Positions 11,021 to 21,500 of a DNA stretch of 64,000 nt are shown piece by piece. A program made the position numbers and the translations under genes. Each line of letters starts with the position of its first letter. Position 1 is the stretch's first letter. The notes below the pieces were generated by a model. The model was not told the origin of the DNA and did no database searches. It was given only the letters and a program-made list of their open reading frames with translations. The stretch comes from Steinernema hermaphroditum (Eukaryota > Nematoda > Chromadorea > Rhabditida > Steinernematidae): contig CM059624.1 in the NCBI GenBank assembly GCA_030435675.1, positions 7,340,769 through 7,404,768 of the forward strand. The letters run 5' to 3'.

Positions 11021-13120
11021 ATGCGGATTCTGCTGCTTCTGCTCGCATTAGCGGCGCTGGGTTCCTCGGCGACGCTGAAGCTGACGATGAGAAACGACAA
11101 CCCGTTAGTCGGTATGTTGGCTCCCGCAGCGAATGTTTTGCGCCCGTCGAACAGCTCCGCCCCACTTGTCCATTCCAAGAAGGCGTCATCGCCCTTCGGA
11201 GGCTTCGTGGCGCCTCCAGAAGCCCGGAATCCCACTAAACGCTCTGATTTCAGTGGCCAGAAGGTGCTGCGCCCAGCAGCACGTGGAGTGCTGCCGGAAG
11301 GCGTTCAACTTCCTTCTCCCCGTCGAGTGCGCCAACATGACCATCTCGGAGCGCATGGACGCCATAAGCTGCGCCCAGAAGGGATTCTACGGAGAGAAAC
11401 AGCTCGAGAAGCTCAACATCCACGGTAAGCACGGTGTACGGAGGCTTGTGATGCAGAAACAACACGCGGGATGCACACGGTTGGGCTGATCAGTGTTATT
11501 CAGTCCGGGACACAGAGGAAGACAAAGGCTAGATCCAGGGAATCCAGTAGTAGCTCCTCTTTAGCTATGGACATCGATCACTAAAGCAATGAAGAGACTC
11601 AAATAGGATGGGGAAATCCATAAAGGTGGGACGCATGATCAGAGGAATCCTTTGCCATTCCACGCGTCCTGACTGCTTCTTCAGTAAGCTGAGAGAAAAT
11701 GTCATTATGGAGAGAGACATTCCACTATTTTGCACAACAACCTCTTGCCTAGAATCTAAATGCTATTCAAATGTTCGACAGCAAAAGGCCCCAAAAGTCC
11801 AAAAGCAAATAGAATTACTAGGAATCTATGCGCTATTCTATAAACATATTGGATTTCAAAGGGACAAACATATTAGCTCATAAGATGTTTGATTCCTAAG
11901 CGGCAAGAAAGGGTCATCAAAATGAAACAACGCTACTTTTTTACCGATTTTTTCCGCATATTTTGATAGCCACCGTAGAGTCAGGACCCACAAGTTACAG
12001 ACAATCTGTTCTAATGATACTGAGGGAACGTGCAGATTTACTAATTTCAACGAATATTCCAAATCGAGATTATAAACACGGGAGCCGCTTTCTCGTTGGC
12101 TAAATCGACATTTAGTTCGACAGTCAGCCCAGAAGTCAAAAGCTCATTTAGACGTTGAAGTTCTGAACTCAAGGAACGTCTTGACCATTTTTGCTTTTAA
12201 GCATTTTGTACAGCGTACATCCGAGACATAAAACATCAGATGCTTGTTTAGAATAATCGACATGACGACTCACCTCATAGTCTCATTGTTTTGTGACTCA
12301 TGGGAATGCGAAGCCAAACCAACACTAGAGAAAGATGAGCACAGGCCGAAAACTGCAATCACCTGACGGCATCTGTGTTGCTAGAGCCGTTGTTGTTAAC
12401 TAGATATTTAGAATCGTGTACATTTCTTCGAGGCGAAAACGGAAATTAGCCGTTCCCAGTTATTGTAGAGATTTTGATGTATTCCGAGAAGAGATATTTC
12501 ATTCATTTGGAGAGAATTTAGAAGGTGATGTTTATCTTCTTTCTATAATGGTTAGCAGAATTCCGATATGAGTTTAAGTCAGGAGACCTCCCTTCTGAAT
12601 GCCAGTTTCCATACTGTATCTAAGCGAGATTTTGATTTGGTTTGTTGATCTAAATCTAAATCCGTGTATCCTTGGCTACAACGCCGACATCACACAGGAA
12701 CTGTTTAGTTCTGCGTAGCACTTGCACGTTTCAAGGAGCACTGATCAGCCAATTAGCTGGGTAGCTCTCGTGACTCCCCTTTGATTTCAGACTTCGAGTG
12801 CTGCGAAGTGTTCGGAACGAACGACAATGACCCCGAGAACGTGTGTCAGGACCGTTGCATGAAGGCCCTGCAGACACCGTCGCTGCCCCTCGAGCAGAAG
12901 ATGGATCGCATCCACTTCTGCCGGCTCGGCAACTTCAACGTCGCCAAGGTACCCTCCCCTACAGTGTCCCCGAAGACCTCCCTTTCAGTGCTTCAACAGA
13001 TGTCTCCACTGGCGACGCCACAACAACACCGACGGCAACTCTCCCTTCATCTATGGGGACCACTGTTCCTGGGTCGACCGTCTCCTTCCCGGCAAACTCT
13101 ACATCGGACCCCCCGTCTGA
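11021..13120 (+). CDS. Small secreted Cys-rich protein, DB-module-like
   Basis: A predicted 183-residue secreted protein of unknown function. Four exons (11021-11111, 11254-11424, 12791-12948, 12989-13120) join in phase and end at TGA 13118-13120. The N-terminus MRILLLLLALAALGSSA is a clear signal peptide. The mature part has repeated Cys pairs: RRCCAQQHVECC, an ECCEVFG block and a KCFNRCLHW block, with further Cys between. This spacing resembles the nematode DB module (FxxCC...C...C), but I am not certain of the family. A potential N-glycosylation site is ANMT. A TTTCCAG acceptor sits one base before the ATG, suggesting a spliced leader. Intron 2 is 1,366 bp, about thirty times the local norm; I see no gene inside it. 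The exon 1 donor at 11112 is inferred from phase and could be wrong. Confidence 0.7.
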
Positions 13121-13574
13121 GTCACCTCTCTTGTGGTAGTTAGACCGCCTATTCATATCCCCAAGTAGCTTACCTCACCTGCTTACTATCTCACGTTTAT
13201 CGCTATGCCCTCTATCCCCTACAGTATACCTTACTCCTATCTTAACCCCACCCGGATGCATCCGGGAACATCGTACGAAGATGTCGCAAAGTGTACATAG
13301 TCTTCTTCCTTTCCTCGATTGCGTCCCGCCGCGACGATGCCTTTAGCTGAGTACTCCCCGCCGTCCCCTCTCCATCCGTCACCTATCCCTAGGAAAGCAA
13401 TCTCTCATGATCTTGTTTCTGGTGCTTCTGTCGCCATCATCTCCCAACCATAATCTCCTAAATGTAATCTCAACGCCTTCCACTGCGTGAATGTTGTAAT
13501 AAAGTAGCTTCTGGAAGATGCCCTCCTATCTATCCTCTCTCCTCCTTTGCAGAAGACAAACTTATATTCTGAAG

Positions 13575-14000
13575 TCGAACACGATTTAACACGATTTATC
13601 TTCCCGAATCAACGGCTTACGCCGTGCAGGACGTCTCATATATGCACAAAGAAGAACATAGTCACACCGTGCTCGCTGATTTTCTTCTGATTTCGGTGGA
13701 GCAGACGAATCCGAATAGAATGCAGCGTTCCCATTATTTTGCGCGGGCATCGAAGTCGTGAAGAGCTGATTCCGGAAGTGGAATAGCGGTGGAGCAGAGC
13801 CAACGGAGCGGAGAGTCATCTTCGGTTCGGCTGGCGGCGCAGACTTCGGAGTTGCAACGCTTCTTCGGCTTTTCTGGCGGCGCGGGTAGAGTCGGGCGGT
13901 AGTGACGGGCTTTTTGGCGAGACGGTGGAACTACTGGAGTCGAAGTGAAGCGCTAATATTCTGGGATGATGGAACTGCAGTTATTACCGGACGACAGATT
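13575..14000 (-). repeat. Dispersed repeat A, reverse copy
   Basis: On the minus strand it shows the family landmarks: CGCGCCGCCAGAAAAGCCGA, AGAAGCGTTGCAACTCCGAA, GCCCGCGCAA and GGCGTAAGCC, then a 3' tail made of repeated ATAAATCGTG-type units. It differs from the 44-kb copy by many substitutions, so it is an old insertion. No terminal inverted repeats were seen. Confidence 0.65.
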
Positions 14001-14339
14001 TGGACCGACACAAAATGAAACTACCTAACGCTGACGACACACTTCACAACAGTCAAATGACCCTCTCGAACAGAAGATTCAGAGAGTTCTGAAGCATTCG
14101 ACTGCGCATAGACTGAGCATTGGTTTCGACACAGAATGCAATACGAGGGCGGAGGGCGCGAGCTGCAGCTTTGGTTGCGACTGATTTGCACAGGTGCTAA
14201 ATTCTTTGGAACTCTTTGAGAATGGGTTTGAAAATTTCATCACGATTTCGATTTCTAACTTTTTATTAAACCTCTCTTTTATTCACGCTTTCCCTTCTGT
14301 ACCAAGATATCAAACAAACAGTAAATGACTTTCTTATTT

Positions 14340-14835
14340 ACATTTACTCTTGAATCAGTGGCATTAACCACGCAAGAAATCTCATAATGCACAATGAAGA
14401 ACCGTAGATCACCGTGGTCGTTACTTCTCTTCTTTCTTCGGCGCAGGGCACGACGTCGGAGTTGAAGGCAGCTATCCCATCAGTGTGCGCGGACTTTGAA
14501 GCGATGAAGAGACTGCATCCAGAAGATGCGCGGTGTTGGAGCACGACAGGCGACGTGTTGGAGCATTGAAAGTTGGAGCGATTCGAAGTTGGAGCGATTC
14601 TTCGGCTTGAGTGAGCGGCGCGGGTGGTCGGGCGGTGTTGACGGTCTTCTTGGCGAGATACAATTCGGCTTACGTTCCACGCCAGCCACGACGGATTCGA
14701 ACGGGGCGATCATTGCGCCAACAACGACGGCCGAGAACGACCGATTACTCATCTCATTCGGCTCAGACAGCCTCAGAGAGAGCGAGTGCACGACCCGACC
14801 GATTGCTGGGAACACAAATGAAAGATCTGACTTTC
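14340..14835 (-). repeat. Dispersed repeat A, reverse copy with intact 5' end
   Basis: The minus strand begins TCTTTCATTTGTGTTCCCAG followed by ATCGGTCGGGTCGT, CACTCGCTCTCTCTGAGGCT and CGGTCGTTCTCGGCCGTCGT. The same start and order are seen in the copy beginning near 43920. Comparison of the two defines the 5' end of the family. It runs to the TTCTTGCGTGGTTAATGCC tail. Confidence 0.7.
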
Positions 14836-15369
14836 TTATTTTTACTCATTTTTTCGTTAGTTAGATTTGCACCAGATTCAGGTCGTGTTGACGAAGAGCG
14901 TTACCATAATCGGAAGGGACTCTGTGTGGGCATCTGGATTCGGCACTATTCCACTGTTTTCGGGGACGAAGTGAGTCCTGTGAAGAAGATGTTCCTCGTT
15001 ACCGACTCATTAAGATCGATTGATCTAAGCTTAGAGGCTTACCTCCCTTTTTTTACAAATTTTAAGGCATCTCTGAAAGGGCATTTCTGGGGGCAAAGGG
15101 CAAAGGGCGATAGACTATCCGCCGGGGTAAACCAATAGTTCTGTAAGTTTATTTTTCAAAATACTAATATTTTGGTCAGTTATACTTCTATCCGCGATTT
15201 TCGTGCTCTTTCGTGAGCACTTTTCGCGGCTGTTAATCTGAAAACTGTTTTTGTAAAACAGTCGACGAAGTATAAGTTGAGGCGTGACGGACCCTTTGAG
15301 TTTCCTGATTTTCTTCCAGGACCTGTCGAATGGATTGAAACTCGGTGTTGTTTTTTTGTTAGTAGGTGC

Positions 15370-15565
15370 GAGTTTATTTCTCGTATCGATGAAGGCGGTG
15401 GAGCAAAGCGAACTCATCTTCAGCTCGAGTGGCGGGCGGACGTCGTTGTTGGAGCGCTTTTCCGGCTTCTCTGGCTGTACTGGTGGACGGTAGTGATTGG
15501 GTTCTTGGCAAGACGGTGGCGAGGTGCGATGACAACTGATCACCATCGCGATTTATATGAATGAA
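15370..15565 (-). repeat. Dispersed repeat A, internal fragment
   Basis: The minus strand carries GTCTTGCCAAGAACCCAATC, a CCACCAGTACAGCCAGAGAA block and AGCCGGAAAAGCGCTCC, equivalent to the CTTGCCAAGAAGCCCGTCAC / GCCGCCAGAGAAGCCGAAGA region of the 44-kb copy. Both ends are missing or too diverged to place. Confidence 0.5.
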
Positions 15566-16241
15566 TTCAACACTCCCCAACATTTTCCAGTTTCTAATAC
15601 AATGACATTGCTGTCCCCGGGAAGAAAAAGAATTTTTTCATTTCATTTAATTAGCTAACTCAGTTCATATCGAACGCAGCGTAGAAAGATAGTGCGAGAC
15701 GTATGAATGGAATTACGGAAAAAGAATTTGACCCTTTGAAAAGTAGATGAGAAGACGACTGTAGATGAGAATACGACCTCTGCGTTTTGTAAAGACGCTT
15801 TCCCCACGGTGCAAACCTAATCCATTTTGTGCAGACGCGGACTCCCGTAGAGGAGTTGATTAAAACAAAAAGCCGCGCAAATTAGATCTCTAAAGATTTA
15901 ATGTCGACCCAGGGAAGCGATGGAGAGTCTTCCTGGTGAATGACTGCCTGATTGCGCGTTGTCCTCCTATCTCGGTGGCGGCCAAAGAAGGCATCTAACG
16001 ATGCACTCAAAGGTGTTTTCGCCAGAAACTCTGGCTATATCGGGACCTCATCTTGTTTTCCCCGAACGCGAACGGATGGAGTCTCCAAGAACCCTGATGG
16101 CGTCTGACTTTCTACTGAAATTTTATATGAATTAATAAATATGTAGAACATTTACGCATTTTACATAGACATCTAGATGAGAAGAAACTAAACGTTTTAT
16201 CTGTTGTGCTCTTTCTCGTGTCAACTCAACTTGTCCAGGAC

Positions 16242-16373
16242 TAGGGTTAGCATTCGAGTCAGAAAACGCTGGGTCACCGAGTCGAGTCGAGTCGAGTCGA
16301 GTCGAGTCGAGTCGAGTCGAGTCGAAAAAGGCGACTCGAACTCGACTCGACTCGACTCGAAGTGCCAACCCTA
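16242..16373. mobile_element. 132-bp hAT-type miniature element with GAGTC-repeat arms
   Basis: Bounded by an exact 8-bp direct repeat TCCAGGAC (16234-16241 and 16374-16381). The ends are inverted: left TAGGGTTAGCATTCGAGTC, right (reverse complement) TAGGGTTGGCACTTCGAGTC. An 8-bp target duplication and ends of type YARNG are features of the hAT superfamily. Inside, a run of GAGTC units (about 16279-16325) faces its reverse complement (about 16335-16362), so the single strand can fold into a hairpin. There is no coding capacity, so it is non-autonomous. Confidence 0.8.
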
Positions 16374-18916
16374 TCCAGGACTGTAAATTCACGGGTTTTG
16401 ACGAGACAGTCCTGGAATTTCAGAGTATAACTTAATTTTTAAAACATTTGCAAAATCGCTACAATTGTATACGATTTTGAAGAAATATATAAAGGCAACA
16501 GATATCTGGCGACATCACTAGGAATCAGAACGGCATCAGAACCGAAGGCGGTGATTGGTTTGCGCGGGCATCGGAGTAAATTCTTAAAGTAAACTGCCAA
16601 GTCTACTCCGCCAGCAGAACCGAAGTGTTTTACGATTTCACGAATCAAAGGCATTGCACCTGACATGATGATTAGTAGACAAACTGAGGATATCACTTGC
16701 AGTCGGCTTCATCCCTGGCGTAGCGGTGATGTCAAACAGGTCGGTCGAAGTGTTATGTTTGTAATATTTAGAGCACTATAAAGCCGACTACACCACAGGC
16801 CTCTTATGCTTTTGGTGGGATCACCGCTTCTTTTTTTGTTTTCCTCCTTTCCGGACCATCTAATTTTGTCTTTATTCTAGTCTTCTCACGAACTACTCGA
16901 TCATAAATGGTAAGTATTTAGGACACAAATAAGATTTCATTATTAAATTTTCTTGTTGTGCTGCCAAGGTGTGATCATATGTAACACAGGGCCGTAGAGC
17001 CGTATTCAAGTGTACAGCCAAGCCTCCCCCGGAGAATAGGCTTGCTTCCGTGATCCCTCTTTGATACATGGCACCCGCATCCTATAATCCATCATTGCGT
17101 GAATAGGAGAGCGAATGTTTAATTAACCGGAGACCCAGTCGTCAACAACGTGATTCTGGAATTGGCTCTATGTGGGAAAAGAGTCTCTCAAGTTCTAGGT
17201 GAACAGAACGCGTGTCTTCGAGTGCCAAGAGATCCTGGAGGGAGATAAACAGGATGGCGTCAAAGGTGAGTAAGCGTCCTAAAAGGGATAAATCGGGAGC
17301 TTTTAATAGGCGATCGGAAGTGGCCGGCCGAAGAGTCTTCCATCATCGGCGCCGTTTCCTGTTTTGCAATCGGTCCGTCGAGGCAATTAGCGGCGAGACC
17401 CGCGTCCAGGTGCTCTCGGCCCGACCCCTAATGGGATTAGCGGTGGTCGCCACGGAAACGTCGCCGGCGTCGGAGGAGTCGGCGCTCCGAAAAAGCGGCG
17501 CACCTCCGCGGCGAAGTCGCCGCGCGGCGCCCAATTAGTCGCCTCGCGGAGAAGCGCCTATTCAACATGTCTTCGGAGTCGAGTGGCCCTCGAGCGCCAA
17601 AAATCGATGGTTTCTGAATGCGCGTCCGTCTGTATTACGCGATTTTGTATAATCGGCGCCGAGAAGTGTCGACGGCCGACTCCCCGAGGGCCACTCGCGC
17701 CGAATAGGTTGGTAATTTACTCGCCGCGGCGCTTTTTGGCGCCCTCGGGGAACGCGCCGCGGCCCCAGTTGTTTGGCCAGCCATGTTTCCACGGAAATGC
17801 GAATCCGATTAATCGGCGATGTTCCGAGCCGGAAGAAACTTCTGGTGTTTGGGTCCCCTGGGGAGGCGTCGGCCCTTCGAGAAAACAGCGAACATAACCG
17901 CTAAATCGAGAACATTTGGCGATTAAATTCTGACGTTCATGGCAGCTGAGGGACTCCAATGGGAACTTTTACGGCTTTCGGGGTAATAAAGCTAAGTAAT
18001 GACTCTATTTTCGCTTTTTTCTATTTACTCACGGTCGCCGCTTCGAAATAAAAAAACGCGGTTGATTTGAGGTACGATTTGTTTTCAGTTTCAGAAAACG
18101 GATCTGGATGCGTTTCGACAGCCATCTAGGGCCGATATTTCGCACTCACCTTCATGATCTCCCGTATTCTGTCTCGACGTCGCGAGCATTTCACGCATGC
18201 GCGCTTTCATACACGCTCCAGAATGCGCACATACACAGAGAATTCGTCCATCGATATCTCTCGCCTCAAAAACAGCCCTAAATTTTTATTCAAGAATCTT
18301 CTCTTCTCAAATCCTTTTGAAATATTTCGAAATTCCAAAGCTTTTCAGATTTTAATTCTCTCAGCTTGAGGTTAAAAGAAATCAAGTTAAAAACAAGTTA
18401 GCCGAAGCATGAAAGCACTCAAATCTCAAATTTCTCTGAGAAAGAGTAAGAGTACGTTATAAGTTGAGTCACACAATCAGATACGTTAAATATGCTTATT
18501 ACGTATTACGTAATTATGTTAAATATAAATTAAATATGCGAACATCAAAATTCATCAATGGAAAAAAAGTTACAATGATTTTTGAGTTTAGTGCTTTTTT
18601 GTTATCTATATATGTTTATCATAGTTTCGTTTATTTTTTCTTCTTTTTTTGTCTTTTGTAATTTTAATTGTAATCTGTCTTGTCATAATTTCGTCAATCT
18701 CTTAATATAAATTTTTTTTTATTCTTTTCTAATATTCAAAGAGTAATCTGGATTCATTTTCTTGCCAGCTTGTCAACGTAGCAAGACAAACAGGAGTCCT
18801 GGAATATGCGACAAGTAACAAATAATAGTCACTTTCAACTCCCACCATAATGAATTCTCCAAAAGTTTAAGTCATTTTTTTGTTAAATAAATGCTTCATC
18901 TTTTATAACTTAACAA

Positions 18917-18965
18917 TAGGGTTAGCATTCGAACCTGAATCGAAGCATCGAATCGAATCCAACAA
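18917..18965 (+). mobile_element. Half-copy of the TAGGGTTAGCATTCGA element
   Basis: The start TAGGGTTAGCATTCGAA is nearly identical to the left terminus of the element at 16242, followed by ATCGAATCGAATC, a repeat-like arm. No matching right end or target duplication was found nearby, so this is a truncated relic. Confidence 0.5.
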
Positions 18966-21500
18966 AGTCAAACCGAATGTGGCCTCTAATGCCAATCCAT
19001 TGAGCACGTTTATCAAGGAACGTTAAAATGAGAACTTTCTCGCTCTTGGAACTCTCACCATAACCGGATATTCCCACGATATTCGCGTGAACGGATCTAT
19101 TTTCCCTGCCTCGGATCTGCCTCCAGTTCCGTGTTCCCCACCATCCGTTCTGGTTGTGTCTTTTTGTCTCGGATCGAAAGAGCTCTCGAGGAATTTCCCG
19201 TAGTGCAAGTGTCCTTTCTGCTTTGATTCGTTAGTGAAAACAAAAGCAGTCGGATTCGTCGTTTGTTTTGACAACCACGCGACGAATACTTACGGCTCAT
19301 TCCCCATCGCTGCACAGGATGTTCACGTGAAATTGACCCCGAAGAGATCTTGTTTTCCGCAGACCGAACAATGGTCCAATGGAAAACACCTTTTCTCGCG
19401 TCCGATCGAGCGTTCCAAGACTCCGAGAGCAAGCCTCTGGCACATGGCTTCATTACTGGAGAGAATTCTTAAGATCAGAGTGTTAGAGGACATCCACCCC
19501 ACGGCAGATCTTAGCTGAAGTGACTCACCTAGAGCCTCCCTCCCCTCCATTAAACAAATGACTTGGGCCATGTTCGTCGATCTCTCCATGCACGTATTAA
19601 TTCGCCCGAAGTTCGCCGAATCCCCGCGGGCCAGGCGAATTCTCGGGCGACTCGCCGCGTCCAATAAACCCGAGTCAGAGTCCGCGCGTTTCATTCAATT
19701 TTCGCGTTCGCGCGACAAACTCTCCAAACAAATTTATGCGCACTTTCGGTCGTTTTTCTCATTTAGCGATAGCTGCAAACTTCGCCCCCGGCATCAATCT
19801 TCCCTCACGGCCCCGTCCCGCCTCGACCCGAATATTCCATTAATGACGCGCCCAAATTCATAAATAATCAGGTTACCTCCTCGCGCGGACGTGGCCTTCG
19901 GCCCCGAACGCCTAAATCGGGATGTTTTGCGCGGGGAGGTGCTCCCCTAATTGATTGTCGCCCTCGCCGATCGACTTTTCGGCCCAGAGCCGAGGAAGAG
20001 GCCGATAAATCTCGACGAAGATTCGGCAACTTCGCCTTCATCGCCCCCCTCTGACAGATGACCCCGATTATGCAGGCTTAACCGGGATCACGGCCCGAAG
20101 CCGGGTCACGTTCCCAATTTGCATATTTTTTGGACTCGCCCCTCAGGACTTCACACTCTCCGCGCGATTCGATTATTCCACTTTGGTGACCAGAAGTGAG
20201 AGCGCCTCCCGACTTCGCGGCCCCCGATGCACTTTCGCGCGCCGCCGGATCAAGAGTTCTTCGGCGACTTCTTCTGCCTGTTGGCGCCCTTTGCGTCCAT
20301 CAACTCTGTTTTTACAACAGCAAAAAGGAGATGTCGCGCCGCGTTTCCTCCGCCGACTTTGACGTCCATTCATGTGCCCAGATGGAACCAGGTCACGAGA
20401 TTCTACTTCCTCTCCCTTTCTAGCACTGGAAAAGCGTTCTGGGCAGTTCCTGTAGATACCTCTTTCACCCTAAGAAGGCCTCTTTGAAGGGAGTTTTCTG
20501 ACAATGTTGTTCCCTTCACATTACCAGCCTTGTCGCTGTGTACAAGAAGAGTATGTCCTCTTCATCGAGGGTTGTTCTGAGCTTTCTTGGCCGGGAACGC
20601 GCAGGCCTGGGTCCTACATTTTTGCCTTTGGCGATTTATGGTCTGTTCCTATGAGGTCCCCAAAAACACGCGTCGTAGTTTGACCCCATTTCGAAAGCCA
20701 ATAATCCCGTGGTCGGAAATTGGCCAAATCCTCTATGTCAATGAGGAAACTCTTTTTCAGTCGCCCCGGGTTAGGGCAGAACTTCGGCCGTCTGCAATTC
20801 CAAAATTGAATTCGTTTTCTATGGAAGCCTCGCCGACACGTCTCGAGGACATCCGCCGCCCCCCGCCGCCTCGGTTAGGGCCAACCCTCCGGCAAGTTGG
20901 CCGTCGCCAACTACTCATCGCATTAACCCACTTCGGCCTCCACCGCCCCCGGCGATTACTCGTCACCTAATTTGTCCCTCCCTCCATTAAAATAATGCAA
21001 TTCCGAACGATTTCTGATGGCGCCCCTCCCCGCCACACACGGCGTTAATAAGGCGGCGGCTTCTTCGGCGCCGTCCCGACGAGGCGATCCTCGGCGGCTG
21101 GCGCCTAATTGCTCTCGCAGGCTATAGTCAGGACTTCCCCCAAACAACAACATGTCAACTTTTGACGTCGTTTTGTTTATCCTTCCAGAGATGATTCCGA
21201 ATTTGGCGCCAATATCCAATTCGGCCCAATGGCCCCTTTTCCCCTCAGGAGCCTCTTCGGTCAGGCGATGACTCGTCCCAGATGATTTGTTTATTTTGTC
21301 CAGATACCGTGACACGTTATTAGGGGTTATTGTCTCTGTCTTCGAGGGGTACGGTAGCCCCATTAGGCCTATTTCTTCGGCATTCCGGGCGTTCCAGATG
21401 TGCACGAGTGTCCGTTTCCCGATGGCAACATTGCTGCGGCGATGAAATCGGGCGGACATCACCGCGAAGATCGTTTTACGACTCTGCAGCTCTAATTGCG

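Larger units (their letters stand above)
13121..21500. other. Intergenic region rich in repeats, no supported gene
   Basis: Over 8 kb without a gene I can support. From left to right it holds reverse-oriented copies of dispersed repeat A, a 132-bp hAT-type element (16242-16373), AT-rich DNA around 18.3-18.9 kb with a half-copy of the same element, and GC-rich blocks at 17.2-18.0 and 19.5-21.5 kb studded with ATTA/TAAT cores. The GC-rich blocks could be enhancers of the large secreted gene that follows; this is inference. Confidence 0.5.

Noticed and set aside
16242..16262. TAGGGTTAG resembling an interstitial telomere repeat
   Set aside because: It is a single unit that forms the terminal inverted repeat of a mobile element with an 8-bp target duplication, not a TTAGGG array.
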